Of a DNA stretch of 64,000 nt, positions 25,551-34,160 are shown one piece after another. The stretch covers positions 248,001 to 312,000 of the forward strand of contig JAFPXH010000006.1 of the NCBI GenBank assembly GCA_017394705.1, written 5' to 3'. Made by a program: the position numbers and the translations under genes. The notes under the pieces are model-generated. The model worked only from the letters and a program-made list of their open reading frames with translations. It was not told the DNA's origin and did not search any database. The stretch's first letter is position 1; the number at the start of each line of letters is the position of its first letter. This DNA comes from Paludibacteraceae bacterium (GTDB taxonomy: Bacteria; Bacteroidota; Bacteroidia; Bacteroidales; Paludibacteraceae).

Positions 25551-26359
25551 TAGAGTTCAAATATCAGGTTTTCCTCTGCGAGGCAGGTATTCTCAAAGAT
25601 GGGTTTTGCCTCTTCAAGGAAGAGATGATGATTCTCTTCTCTCGCCGTATAATGTCCGAGGATCAGTTTTCCCACTTTCGCCAATTGCGCTATTTTTGCA
25701 GCCTCTGCAGCTGTAGAATGCTTTACCTCTTTGCTCCGTTCAGCCATTGATTGCAGGAATGTGGACTCATGATAAAGAGTTTCTACACCTTCGATAATCG
25801 GCACTATTTTCTCCGAGTACATCGTATCCGAACAATACGCATAGCGCTTGCGGGTCAGACGTTCGAATGAGCCATCATCGTTTTTATGACGTCGCGTCTC
25901 ATTGAAAAGGAATCCGCAAGTAGGCACACCATGTTTGAGCGGGATAGTCTCTACGCTGACCGTGCGGTCCTCATAAATCACCTCATGCTTACGCGGGTTA
26001 ATTGGATGGAAGATGATATCGAACAAACGGTCACTACAATGATAATTCAGCAGAGGACTAAGAAGTTTTTCTAAGTCCGGATGCGCATAAATATGCATTG
26101 GCTGCGTTCGTTTAAGCATTGTCAACGTAGTCAAAAGGCCGATTAATCCGAAACAATGGTCGCCATGTAAATGTGAGATAAAGATATTATAGAGCCGAGA
26201 TGTATGAATCCCCAACTTCTGCATCGTCAACTGTACACCCTCTCCGCAGTCCACCAGAAACGATTTATCCCCCAACTCCACTAACTGCCCGGAAGGGGAC
26301 GTAGTGCGGGTCGGTTTAGCACTTCCACAACCTAATATCGTAAGCTTAGCGTTTGACAT
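25550..26359 (-). CDS. rnz: Ribonuclease Z
   Basis: Zinc endonuclease of the metallo-beta-lactamase fold that trims tRNA 3' ends, important here since most tRNAs in this window lack an encoded CCA. 269 aa, somewhat shorter than the usual 300. Motifs: LGCGSAKPT (about 9-17), DCGEGVQLTMQ (about 38-48), zinc-binding HLHGDHCFG (about 63-71), CSDTMYSE (about 172-179) and LGHYTAREE (about 236-244). The start codon lies in a heptamer array that also covers the gap to the downstream gene. Confidence 0.93.
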   Translation of the reverse strand: MSNAKLTILGCGSAKPTRTTSPSGQLVELGDKSFLVDCGEGVQLTMQKLGIHTSRLYNIFISHLHGDHCFGLIGLLTTLTMLKRTQPMHIYAHPDLEKLLSPLLNYHCSDRLFDIIFHPINPRKHEVIYEDRTVSVETIPLKHGVPTCGFLFNETRRHKNDDGSFERLTRKRYAYCSDTMYSEKIVPIIEGVETLYHESTFLQSMAERSKEVKHSTAAEAAKIAQLAKVGKLILGHYTAREENHHLFLEEAKPIFENTCLAEENLIFEL

Positions 26360-26378
26360 TTGTCATTTGTTATTTGAC
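26351..26378 (-). repeat. 7-bp-period array over the rnz start
   Basis: Four heptamers of ATTTGNC type (GTTTGAC, ATTTGTC and so on, plus strand). They contain the rnz start codon and the stop of the upstream DUF4954 gene. Confidence 0.75.
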
Positions 26379-28352
26379 CTGTGCCAATTTAGTTAGCATT
26401 TTCTCACCTAGAGCAGACTTGCGTTCAATATGCTCAAGCACTGCTTTGACAAAAGAGTTGGACTCAAACGAACCACGCACTTCTTCAAAGTCTGCCTCTG
26501 CCTGCTCGCGGTCTCCATCCACGCCAAACCCGGTTTGGCTATTAAGATCGAATTCCTTGCGAGCATCATCGTACACCATCTTATCAAGCGAAACCACGGC
26601 CTCTTTCCATTGGCGGATCGTTTGGTATATTTGTTCCAGCGTCACTTGTTCTACACTGCAACCCCATACTTGCTCCAATTTATCCAACGCCCAAGTCCAT
26701 TCGTAGGAGTAATAGTGTGCATGCATCTGCTCGAAACGTGTTTGGATATCCGCCAGACTCAACACTCCCTGCTCTACCGCGTCGAGCAGTTTGGTCACTT
26801 CGTCTTTAGGAGCTATCAACCCTGCCAAATCTACCCAATCTCCCAAACCTATTGCACTATCCGGACGCAAGGCAGCACGCACATCGGCCATCGTATGCAG
26901 TTCCTTTTCCTCCAAACGGCTGATGAGACTATTACCCAAGAATTTCTGAATACCGATAGTATATAGTTCACGGCCATGACGAAGGGAAGAATTGCGGATC
27001 TTGCAGTTCTTATATCCATAGACCTCCGTGTTCTCTCCGCTCAGAGCCTGCAGTTCATTAAGTACTTCGCGTCCGCGCCACATCTTCTGCACCGTGTACG
27101 GACTAAGCAGGTTGAAGTTGATCAGGTCCAGTTTATGCGGGTCCTTGCGATTATCACGTTTGGGCCATTTCTGCGCGTCACGGATTGTACCCACCGTACG
27201 CAAGTTGGCGCCCGGAACAAGATAACTCTCCGAATTATTCTCTATCAAATAAGAGAAAGGCAGTTCAGATGTATCGGCATGATGGGTATGACGTCCCATA
27301 ACGAGCGAGAAAGCTCCTATCTTCGATGGCCAGAGCAGATAACTATCGCTCGTCGTTTTAGCGCCACGCTCGGCTATACCCTGATGGATAGGACCGAGTT
27401 TATACATGTGATTCGACTGGTTAGATCCCGACCCGGCATTAAGGAACGAGAACATACCTGCTATGAGCAATGTTGATTTATGATGGGTAACGGTATAAGG
27501 ACCTGCAAAGATAGCACATGCCTCGCCGTGCATTCCCTGACAGTTACTGAAGAAGAGACTCTCGCAAGCCGAATAATGCTTATCGAACTCACATCCTTGC
27601 CCCACGAAACACTTGTCCACCAAGGTTGAGTCGCCAATCTCTACACCCGAAGCGAGAATGAAGTCCACGCACTTGACACCACTTCCCAAACGCACAGGTG
27701 CTGCTTGATTGGAGTTGATAGTACCGTTTTTCAGGCGACTCACGCCATTCAGTTCGGCATAATCACCGATGCGCACATTCTTTATAGAACCGCAGTTGAG
27801 AATACGCACGTGGTCACCAATGTACCCCACCTCTGAAGCCTGCTCCTCAGCATACGCATCAATCTGTCGCTCCAACTCGTGAATCATCTTCGGCCGATGG
27901 CGATAGAGCGTCAGTATATACGCTAAACTGGCAGACAATTCATTAAAGATAGGGATTTCCCGTCCGCCACCCTCGTTCATCACCGGCACGCGCACACCGT
28001 TTCCAAAAGCAGTACGACCATCCACAAGGATAGCGTTCACATTCTCGATGCATGTATTGGCGCCCACGTGATAATTGGCGATGTAGTTATGGATATTATA
28101 GAGATGCGCATCGTCGCCAATCTCGCAGTTATGCAAGGTCACGTTGTATATTCCCGAATGAACCTGGAGTCCTCCGGGTAACTCAATCTCGCGCCGAAAA
28201 GCGCCCAGACGGTTGTGCCCTGAAAAGTGCGCCTCTCGTACATAGCGAGGTTCAAACGCGTCCGCTACTTCCACATCGGCCCAGTTTTTGGCTGTGCAGC
28301 CCTGTGCCTCAAGGGCGGCAATCTCTGCCGCCGTCAGTTTTCGATAAGCCAT
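26370..28352 (-). CDS. DUF4954 family protein (beta-helix, sugar-nucleotide-type fold)
   Basis: A 660-aa protein of a Bacteroidota family without known function. The centre (about 60-330) is built of hexapeptide-like turns typical of left-handed beta-helices: NVTLHNCEIGDDAHLYNI, VRILNCGSIKNVRIGDYAEL, VKCVDFILASGVEIGDSTLV. Such helices occur in nucleotidyl- and acyltransferases. A helical C-terminal region follows (about 500-660, KLLDAVEQGVLSLADIQTRF). Intracellular, with no signal peptide. It lies between dnaN and rnz in one transcript, 12 nt after dnaN. Confidence 0.75.
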   Translation of the reverse strand: MAYRKLTAAEIAALEAQGCTAKNWADVEVADAFEPRYVREAHFSGHNRLGAFRREIELPGGLQVHSGIYNVTLHNCEIGDDAHLYNIHNYIANYHVGANTCIENVNAILVDGRTAFGNGVRVPVMNEGGGREIPIFNELSASLAYILTLYRHRPKMIHELERQIDAYAEEQASEVGYIGDHVRILNCGSIKNVRIGDYAELNGVSRLKNGTINSNQAAPVRLGSGVKCVDFILASGVEIGDSTLVDKCFVGQGCEFDKHYSACESLFFSNCQGMHGEACAIFAGPYTVTHHKSTLLIAGMFSFLNAGSGSNQSNHMYKLGPIHQGIAERGAKTTSDSYLLWPSKIGAFSLVMGRHTHHADTSELPFSYLIENNSESYLVPGANLRTVGTIRDAQKWPKRDNRKDPHKLDLINFNLLSPYTVQKMWRGREVLNELQALSGENTEVYGYKNCKIRNSSLRHGRELYTIGIQKFLGNSLISRLEEKELHTMADVRAALRPDSAIGLGDWVDLAGLIAPKDEVTKLLDAVEQGVLSLADIQTRFEQMHAHYYSYEWTWALDKLEQVWGCSVEQVTLEQIYQTIRQWKEAVVSLDKMVYDDARKEFDLNSQTGFGVDGDREQAEADFEEVRGSFESNSFVKAVLEHIERKSALGEKMLTKLAQVK

Positions 28353-28364
28353 ACTACTCGGCTA

Positions 28365-29489
28365 TTAGTCATTCAAAAGCATCGGCATGAGGAGCATCAG
28401 AACATCCTCATTCTCTTCGTTCTCTGCCGGCAAGATCAAACCTGCGCGAGCCGGGTCAGCCAACTTCAACTGTACGTCAGCCGAAACGATGGAAGAGAGC
28501 AAGTCAATCAGGAACGGAGCCTTGAAACCGATTGCCATCGGCGAGCCCTGATAATCGCAAGCGATTACCTCTTCTGCGCTTGTAGAGAAATCGATGTCTT
28601 GAGCCGAGATCTTGATGTTGTTTTCACTGAGAGCAAGTCGGAGTAATGCTGTTCCGTTGTTAGCGAAAACCGCCACGCGCTTGCAGGCATTGATGAAGGT
28701 TTGACGGTCCACCGTTACGATATTCTGGTTGCCCTGCGGGATAACTGCGTTGTAATTCGGGAAACGGCCCTCTATCTGCCGGCAAACGATAATCGTACTG
28801 CCGAACTCAAAGCGCGCATTCTTGGCACCGAAAATAACCTTTACTTCGCTCTCTTCTTTCGCCAATAGATTCTTCAGGAGACCGGCCGGTTTCTTCGGCA
28901 GAATGAAACTAGCCACCACACCGGGTTTAACGCCATCGTTGGTATAACGAACCAAACGATGAGCATCGGTAGCTACCATCGTCACTTTGTCTTCAGCAAT
29001 ATCGAAGAAAATACCATTCATCACCGGACGAAGGTCATCGTCTGCAGTACAGAAGATTGTTTTCTCAATTGCGCTCTGGAGTACGTTGGCAGGAAGAGTC
29101 AATGCTTTGGCATCCGCCTCAGATGCCGGCATTTCGGGATACTCGTTACCGTTAACGCCTACGAACGAATACGTACCATTCTGGCTCACCATACTAACTG
29201 CGAAATTATTCTCGTCAATGGTAAAAGCCAGCGGTTGCTCGCTGAACTCTTTAAGTGTCTCCAGCAATAACTTGGCAGCGGAAGCTACTTTTCCGCTACC
29301 CTCGACGCCATCAACCTCCACAGAGGTGCGAATAGTTGTCTCACCATCCGAAGCCGTCAACTTCAGTTCGTTGCCCGAGAGGTCAAACAGCACGTCATCC
29401 AAGATAGGAAGGGCGTTCTTGTTGTTAATCACGCGGCTTACAGCCTGTAATTGGGAAAAGAGTTTAGAACTCGAAACATTGAATTTCAT
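28365..29489 (-). CDS. dnaN: DNA polymerase III sliding clamp (beta subunit)
   Basis: Forms the dimeric ring that tethers replicative polymerase to DNA. 374 aa, three similar domains: MKFNVSSSKLFSQLQAVSRVI (outline, start), middle domain from about 130 (FCTADDDLRPVMNGIFFDIAEDK, outline) with VATDAHRLVRY (about 170-180), and C-terminal domain from about 250 ending LMLLMPMLLND. The usual end PMR(L/M) is altered to PMLLND. It heads the dnaN-DUF4954-rnz-radA run and is not next to dnaA or gyrB, so there is no sign of the origin here. Confidence 0.95.
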   Translation of the reverse strand: MKFNVSSSKLFSQLQAVSRVINNKNALPILDDVLFDLSGNELKLTASDGETTIRTSVEVDGVEGSGKVASAAKLLLETLKEFSEQPLAFTIDENNFAVSMVSQNGTYSFVGVNGNEYPEMPASEADAKALTLPANVLQSAIEKTIFCTADDDLRPVMNGIFFDIAEDKVTMVATDAHRLVRYTNDGVKPGVVASFILPKKPAGLLKNLLAKEESEVKVIFGAKNARFEFGSTIIVCRQIEGRFPNYNAVIPQGNQNIVTVDRQTFINACKRVAVFANNGTALLRLALSENNIKISAQDIDFSTSAEEVIACDYQGSPMAIGFKAPFLIDLLSSIVSADVQLKLADPARAGLILPAENEENEDVLMLLMPMLLND

Positions 29490-29546
29490 ATACGTATATT
29501 TTAAATGATTTTTTTACAATTCTATTGTAATCATACAATTTAGCGT

Positions 29547-29579
29547 GCAAAGATACACTTTTTTTTGCATACATGCAAA
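29547..29579 (-). promoter_or_regulatory. Promoter for dnaN
   Basis: Reverse strand: -7 TATCTTTG (29548-29555), 20 bp, -33 TTTG (29576-29579). It overlaps the divergent murI promoter. Confidence 0.8.
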
Positions 29580-29595
29580 TTTTTTTGTAATTTTG
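29564..29595 (+). promoter_or_regulatory. Promoter for murI
   Basis: -33 TTTG (29564-29567), 20 bp, -7 TAATTTTG (29588-29595). The two promoters overlap face to face, so dnaN and murI transcription may interfere. Confidence 0.75.
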
Positions 29596-29641
29596 CGGCG
29601 TAAATCATAAATTTGCAGTTACAAATCTATCATGTCATGCC

Positions 29642-30520
29642 ATGCGCATAGGTGTTTTTGACAGTGGATACGGCGGATTGACGATTCTCAATGCGATCCG
29701 CAAAGAGTTGCCTCAGTACGATTATCTGTACTTAGGGGACAATGCGCGCGCACCCTATGGCACGCACTCTTTTGATGTCATTTATCGCTACACTTTGCAA
29801 GCGGTCAAATACCTCATCGAGCAGGATTGCACACTCGTCATTTTGGCCTGTAATACCGCATCGGCGAAAGCCCTGCGGACCATCCAACAGAATGATATTC
29901 CTCCCTTAAGGGAGGGCTTGGGTAGGACGGTGAATGTCTTAGGCGTCATTCGTCCGACCGTGGAAGCCGTTCCCGGCATTACCAAAACCGGACATGTCGG
30001 TATTCTGGCTACACCTGCTACCGTTTCTTCCGAATCCTATGTCCTCGAATTGGAGAAAATAGCCCCCGAACTAACGATTGTGCAGCACGCTTGTCCGCTA
30101 TGGGTGCCGCTTATTGAAGCCGGCGAACATAATGAACCAGGCGCCAAATATTTCATCGGCAAATACCTGCGTGAGATTCTTGCCAAAGACCCGCAGATTG
30201 ACACCCTCGTTCTGGGTTGCACCCACTATCCGCTGATGAAAGAGCGAATCGATAACTGGCTCGAATTCCGCCATGAATTGGATGAATCGGAATTCCCGCA
30301 ACCGACGGACTCACCAAAGGTGACTACTATTGCGCAGGGCGAATTGGAGGCGAAGAGTTTGGCGGATTATCTGTCTCGTCATCCCGAGTATCGCGAGCAA
30401 CTCTCCACCGGTGGTAGCTGCACCTATCTGACCACAGAAAATGCGGAGCGCTTCTCGCAGTCCGCATCGATATTCTTGGATTCGCCCATACATGCAAAGC
30501 ATGTAGGGCTTTCGGATTAG
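29642..30520 (+). CDS. murI: Glutamate racemase
   Basis: Makes D-glutamate for peptidoglycan in the cytosol. 292 aa. Motifs: GVFDSGYGGLTI (about 4-15), LGDNARAPYG (about 31-40), first catalytic Cys in LACNTASA (about 75-82), TPATV (about 121) and second catalytic Cys in LGCTHYPL (about 194-201). Between the first Cys and the next block, a GC-rich palindrome (29900-29915) encodes PPLREGLGRT, which looks like an in-frame insertion relative to the family. The stop codon is the first unit of a repeat array shared with the end of sufB. Confidence 0.94.
   Translation: MRIGVFDSGYGGLTILNAIRKELPQYDYLYLGDNARAPYGTHSFDVIYRYTLQAVKYLIEQDCTLVILACNTASAKALRTIQQNDIPPLREGLGRTVNVLGVIRPTVEAVPGITKTGHVGILATPATVSSESYVLELEKIAPELTIVQHACPLWVPLIEAGEHNEPGAKYFIGKYLREILAKDPQIDTLVLGCTHYPLMKERIDNWLEFRHELDESEFPQPTDSPKVTTIAQGELEAKSLADYLSRHPEYREQLSTGGSCTYLTTENAERFSQSASIFLDSPIHAKHVGLSD
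29900..29928 (+). repeat. GC-rich palindromic element inside murI
   Basis: Perfect palindrome CCTCCCTTAAGGGAGG followed by GCTTGGGTAGGAC; encodes PPLREGLGRT in frame. Related elements occur at 51000, 53087 and 62186. Confidence 0.7.
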
Positions 30521-30565
30521 TGGGTTAGAGGATTAGAGGGTTAGAGGTTAGCTATTAGCCTATAG
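30513..30565 (+). repeat. 8/7-bp-period array between murI and sufB
   Basis: Four octamers ending GGNTTAG-like (for example AGGATTAG, AGGGTTAG), then three 7-bp units ending TAG. The array contains both stop codons of the convergent genes. Confidence 0.75.
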
Positions 30566-31994
30566 AACCCTCCAAGGACACCTGTAACAGTTTTTGTGCT
30601 TCGACGGCAAACTCCATCGGCAGTTTGTCCATCACCTCTTTGGCATAGCCGTTAACGATAAGACCAACGGCATCTTCGGCGCCTATCCCTCGTTGGCGAC
30701 AGTAGAAGAGTTGGTCTTCGTTAATTTTGGAGGTTGTGGCTTCGTGTTCAACGGTTGCCGTAGGATTAGAGATAATCATATCCGGGAAAGTATGCGCGCC
30801 ACACTGATCGCCCAATAACAGACTATCGCATTGGCTGTAGTTGCGTGCATTCTCGGCATGAATACCCATTTTGACCAGTCCGCGGTAGGCATTCTGACTA
30901 TGGCCGGCAGATATACCTTTGGAAATAATGCGTGAGCGCGTGTTGCGTCCGATATGAATCATCTTCGTTCCGGTATCCGCCTGCTGGTAGTTGTTCGTTA
31001 CGGCTACGGAGTAGAACTCCGCGGAAGAGTTGTCCCCTTTCAAGATACAAGACGGATATTTCCATGTGATAGCCGAACCGGTCTCTACTTGCGTCCAAGA
31101 GAGTCGTGCGTTCTCATGCGTGATACCTCGTTTGGTAACGAAATTATAGATACCGCCCTTGCCATTCTTATCGCCCGGATACCAGTTTTGGACGGTGGAG
31201 TACTTGACTTCCGCATCCTTGTGCACGATAATCTCCACTATGGCTGCGTGCAGTTGATTCTCATCGCGCATCGGTGCGGTGCATCCTTCCAAATAAGACA
31301 GATATGCCCCTTCATCGGCGATGAGAAGCGTTCGCTCAAACTGACCCGTTTTACCGGCATTAATGCGGAAATAGGTACTCAATTCCATCGGGCAACGTAC
31401 TCCTTTGGGCACATAGACAAACGAGCCATCAGAGAAAACAGCAGAGTTAAGCGCCGCATAGAAATTATCGGTAGGCGGAACGACTGAACCGAGGTATTTT
31501 TTCACCAATTCCGGATGTTCACGCACCGCTTCAGAGATGGAACAGAAGATGATACCTTTCTCGGCGAGCGTTTCACGGAACGTGGTTTTGACAGAAACGG
31601 AATCCATGACTGCATCGACTGCCATGTTTCCCGCCAAGGCTGCGCGCTCTTCCAAAGGAATACCGAGCTTGTCGAAAGTCTTCATGATCTCTTCGTCAAT
31701 CTCGTTTTTCTGTCCTTGCTCTTTGCTCTTTGTCTTCGGAGCTGCAAAATACGAAATGGCTTGGAAGTCGATTTCGGGAATATCAAGATGCGCCCATGTC
31801 GGAACAGGCATCGACTGCCATTTTCGGAATGCTTTGAGACGAAACTCCAAGAGCCACTCCGGTTCTCCTTTTTTCGCAGAGATAAGGCGAACGATGTCTT
31901 CGTTCAGTCCAGCCGGTACAATATCGGTCTCCACATCGGTGGTAAAACCGTATTTGTACTCTTGCGAAGTAATATCTTGGATGATGTTATCCAA
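30555..31994 (-). CDS. sufB: Fe-S cluster assembly scaffold SufB
   Basis: Scaffold of the SUF system that builds Fe-S clusters with SufC and SufD. 479 aa from a TTG at 31994 ([17 protein letters not shown]); the reading frame stays open upstream, but that part runs antisense through tRNA-Cys and is not coding. Visible: [13 protein letters not shown] (about 11-23), [22 protein letters not shown] (outline), beta-helix core, and [21 protein letters not shown] (outline, about 425-445) carrying the conserved Cys. sufC, sufD and sufS are not adjacent: downstream is only the convergent murI. Confidence 0.93.
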   Translation of the reverse strand: MDNIIQDITSQEYKYGFTTDVETDIVPAGLNEDIVRLISAKKGEPEWLLEFRLKAFRKWQSMPVPTWAHLDIPEIDFQAISYFAAPKTKSKEQGQKNEIDEEIMKTFDKLGIPLEERAALAGNMAVDAVMDSVSVKTTFRETLAEKGIIFCSISEAVREHPELVKKYLGSVVPPTDNFYAALNSAVFSDGSFVYVPKGVRCPMELSTYFRINAGKTGQFERTLLIADEGAYLSYLEGCTAPMRDENQLHAAIVEIIVHKDAEVKYSTVQNWYPGDKNGKGGIYNFVTKRGITHENARLSWTQVETGSAITWKYPSCILKGDNSSAEFYSVAVTNNYQQADTGTKMIHIGRNTRSRIISKGISAGHSQNAYRGLVKMGIHAENARNYSQCDSLLLGDQCGAHTFPDMIISNPTATVEHEATTSKINEDQLFYCRQRGIGAEDAVGLIVNGYAKEVMDKLPMEFAVEAQKLLQVSLEGSIG

Positions 31995-32020
31995 TGTATT
32001 ATTTAATGTTTGGTGTTTTA

Positions 32021-32052
32021 TAAAAAACAAAGCCGCCAAAATGTTGGCGGCT
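32021..32052 (-). terminator. Terminator between tRNA-Cys and sufB
   Basis: Reverse strand: 9-bp stem AGCCGCCAA/TTGGCGGCT with a 4-nt loop directly after the tRNA CCA end, followed by TTTGTTTTTTA. No other promoter is seen before sufB, so sufB must be read through it or use an unrecognised promoter. Confidence 0.85.
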
Positions 32053-32127
32053 TGGAGGCCGGTAGCGGAGTCAAACCGCTCTAAACGGTTTTGCAGACCG
32101 CTGACTAAGTCGCTCATCCAACCGGCC
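32053..32127 (-). tRNA. tRNA-Cys (GCA)
   Basis: Acceptor GGCCGGT pairs with ACCGGCC; discriminator U73 as required for tRNA-Cys. Anticodon loop CTGCAAA gives GCA. The 3' CCA is encoded, unlike in the other tRNAs of this window. Confidence 0.93.
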
Positions 32128-32167
32128 GGATCGCGTTAGCGCGATGCTTTCTTTTTCAAAAGCGGGT

Positions 32168-32200
32168 GCAAAAGTACTGCTTTTTTTTGAAATACACAAA
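32168..32200 (-). promoter_or_regulatory. Promoter for tRNA-Cys (and sufB)
   Basis: Reverse strand: -7 TACTTTTG (32169-32176), 20 bp, -33 TTTG (32197-32200). The first transcribed bases CACCCGCTTTTGAAA match the rpsO and tRNA-fMet transcripts. Confidence 0.82.
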
Positions 32201-32215
32201 TTTTCAGTCATTTTT

Positions 32216-32248
32216 TTTGCAAATATGATAAAAAAAGAGTAACTTTGC
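32216..32248 (+). promoter_or_regulatory. Promoter for the nucleosidase-like operon
   Basis: -33 TTTG (32216-32219), 20 bp, -7 TAACTTTG (32240-32247). It predicts a start near 32255 and thus a leader of about 200 nt. Confidence 0.75.
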
Positions 32249-32254
32249 ACACAA

Positions 32255-32454
32255 AATTAACTTCAAGCCCATCTATCGTATGTCATATAGCATAGGAGAG
32301 ATAACGGTACGGATGGTGACAGAGGAAGCGTAAAATCTTAATAATCGTGTATATTTTGAGTGCCTTAAGAGTGCCTTAAAACCAGCTAATTACTCCGATA
32401 AGAGTCCGTTCAGTCTCGTAAAAAGCAAATCTTAAAAATAGTAAACTTTTTGGT
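32255..32454 (+). other. Long untranslated leader with a shared 29-bp element
   Basis: About 200 nt between predicted transcript start and ATG 32455 without an ORF of note, in a genome where leaders are mostly 30-90 nt. It holds a tandem near-repeat (GAGTGCCTTAA twice, about 32358-32380) and a 29-bp segment at 32383-32411 that recurs, inverted and with one mismatch, at 44407-44435. No known riboswitch is recognisable by eye. A small RNA or regulatory leader is possible. Confidence 0.45.
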
Positions 32455-32940
32455 ATGAAGAAATACATCTTAATTGCAGAAGAAGGCGAACGTCCTTTGA
32501 TAGACAAAGTTAGTCAGGAATTTGGCGTTGAATGGCCGGAAGCAGAAGTGGTTGTAACCGGTGTTGGCGCGATAAATATCATCCGCTCGCTGCAAGGCTT
32601 GGACCGCGAGGCTGAAGTGCTGAATATCGGCTATGCCGGAAGTGCGAATTTTGAACTTGGTAATTGGGTGGAAGTGACGGAAGTGCGCCTGAACCATCCA
32701 AACGTTACCTACGCGGAGCCGGAATTGAAAGTTGAAAGTTTAAAGTTGAAAGGAGTGAAGCGCGCGATTTGTTATTCGAATTGCGATTTTGTGTTAGCGT
32801 CGGACTACAAAGACTGCGTCTTTGATATGGAGTTGGCCTTTATCGCATCGCTGGGATTTGCCAAATTGTATAGTCTGAAATATGTGAGTGACAACCTAAG
32901 TTTGCATTCTTATCACGACCTAACACACGGAGTAGAATGA
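32455..32940 (+). CDS. Short nucleoside phosphorylase/nucleosidase-like protein
   Basis: A 161-aa protein resembling the PNP/MTA-SAH nucleosidase fold: start MKKYILIAEEGER, then VVVTGVGAINIIRSL (about 34-48), VLNIGYAGSANFELGNWVEV (about 56-75) and VFDMELAFIASLG (about 121-133, the DMEGAA-like motif with Glu). Family members are usually 225-250 aa, so it is clearly short; the base-binding and ribose-binding elements are partly reduced. A heptamer array at 32724-32751 encodes KVESLKLK. It overlaps the following methyltransferase by 4 nt (ATGA). S-adenosylhomocysteine removal would suit that neighbour, but this is inference. Confidence 0.65.
   Translation: MKKYILIAEEGERPLIDKVSQEFGVEWPEAEVVVTGVGAINIIRSLQGLDREAEVLNIGYAGSANFELGNWVEVTEVRLNHPNVTYAEPELKVESLKLKGVKRAICYSNCDFVLASDYKDCVFDMELAFIASLGFAKLYSLKYVSDNLSLHSYHDLTHGVE
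32724..32751 (+). repeat. 7-bp-period array inside the nucleosidase-like gene
   Basis: Four units of GTTGAAA type (one GTTTAAA), in frame. Confidence 0.8.
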
Positions 32941-34160
32941 CCACCATTATTTTAAAGCCCCATAAAGAAGAATCGCTGAAGCGTTTTCACCCGTGGGTTT
33001 TCTCGGGTGCGATAGCTCGTGTCGTGTTAGATGCGGCACACGAGGCGTCTGCTCCTCAAGAAGGTGAGTTGGTACGCGTCGAGAGCAGTAATGGGGATAT
33101 TTTAGGTGTAGGGCATTGGCAAATAGGTTCGATAGCCGTGCGGATATTAGAATTCGGCGTGGCAGACCTGCCTCAAGACTACTGGCATCAGCGTATCCGC
33201 GCGGCCTATCGCGTACGTCTGTCTCTCGGTCTGTTAAACTCCAACAATAACACTTTCCGACTCATTCACGGGGAAGGCGATTTTGTGCCGGGTCTGATAA
33301 TTGACGTATATGCCGACACAGCGGTTATCCAAGCGCACTCCGTGGGTATTCATTACTGCCGCGAAGCAATAGCCGAAGCTGTGGTAGCTGAAGTTCCTCA
33401 AGTAAAAAATGTGTATTATAAAAGCGACGACACATTGCCATTCAAAGCGGATATATCCGGCATGAAAGTGGGGTATTTAGTGGAAAGCGGAAAGCCGAAA
33501 GTGGAAAGTGAAGAGTTCTGGTCAAAGGAAAACGGGTTGGAGTTTCGGATTGATTGGTTGCGCGGGCAGAAAACCGGTTTCTTTATCGACCAGCGGGAGA
33601 ATCGTGCGCTGGTAGAGCGTTATGCGTCGGGCAAAGAAGTGCTGAACATGTTCTGCTACACCGGCGGGTTCTCGTTGTACGCATTGCGTGGCGGAGCAAA
33701 ACATGTCGATTCGGTAGATGTGAGTCAGAAAGCAATCGATTTGGTGAACGCCAACGTGGCACATAATTTTCCAAAGGCGACCAACCATACATCCGTATGC
33801 GCCGACGCGTTTGAGTATCTTAGTGCACAGAAAACGGCCGGTCGGACGTTTGACCTCATTATTCTCGACCCTCCGGCTTTCGCCAAACATCGCGATGCGG
33901 TAAAGAACGCATTGCGCGGGTATCAACGTATTAACGCGAAGGCGATAGAAATGATTCGTCCGGGCGGTGTGCTCTTCACATTCTCTTGCTCGCAGGCCGT
34001 GGACAAAGAGGCATTCCGTCTGGCAGTCTTCAGTGCCGCCGCTTCTGTAGGAAGAAAAGTGCGGATCTTGCACCAACTGCATCAACCGCAAGACCATCCG
34101 ATTAATATTTATCATCCCGAAGGAGAATACCTGAAGGGCTTAGTACTGTACATAGAATGA
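32937..34160 (+). CDS. RlmI-like 23S rRNA (cytosine-C5) methyltransferase
   Basis: Class I SAM-dependent RNA methyltransferase, 407 aa. N-terminal PUA-like domain (1-75, PHKEESLKRFHPWVFSGAI), EEHD-like linker (about 80-175) and the catalytic domain: FFIDQRENRALV (about 217-228), SAM-binding VLNMFCYTGGFSLYALRGGAKHVDSVDVS (outline, about 236-264), FDLIILDPPAFAKH (about 306-319, DPPxF) and FSCSQAVD (about 349-356, catalytic Cys). The array at 33480-33507 encodes VESGKPKVESEEFW between the domains. It overlaps both neighbours by 4 nt. Confidence 0.88.
   Translation: MTTIILKPHKEESLKRFHPWVFSGAIARVVLDAAHEASAPQEGELVRVESSNGDILGVGHWQIGSIAVRILEFGVADLPQDYWHQRIRAAYRVRLSLGLLNSNNNTFRLIHGEGDFVPGLIIDVYADTAVIQAHSVGIHYCREAIAEAVVAEVPQVKNVYYKSDDTLPFKADISGMKVGYLVESGKPKVESEEFWSKENGLEFRIDWLRGQKTGFFIDQRENRALVERYASGKEVLNMFCYTGGFSLYALRGGAKHVDSVDVSQKAIDLVNANVAHNFPKATNHTSVCADAFEYLSAQKTAGRTFDLIILDPPAFAKHRDAVKNALRGYQRINAKAIEMIRPGGVLFTFSCSQAVDKEAFRLAVFSAAASVGRKVRILHQLHQPQDHPINIYHPEGEYLKGLVLYIE
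33480..33507 (+). repeat. 7-bp-period array inside the RlmI-like gene
   Basis: Four units GNNGAAA (GTGGAAA, GCGGAAA, GCCGAAA, GTGGAAA), in frame, in the linker before the catalytic domain. Confidence 0.8.

Noticed and set aside
28365..29489. Chromosome origin near dnaN
   Set aside because: No dnaA, no DnaA-box cluster and no gyrB/recF neighbour; dnaN alone is not evidence for an origin in this group.
31995..32117. Upstream extension of sufB to an ATG at 32117
   Set aside because: The extension is the antisense of tRNA-Cys and its terminator, and has no SufB similarity; family alignment starts at the TTG 31994.
32021..32127. T-box or riboswitch before sufB
   Set aside because: The structure is fully explained by a standard tRNA-Cys with encoded CCA followed by an intrinsic terminator.
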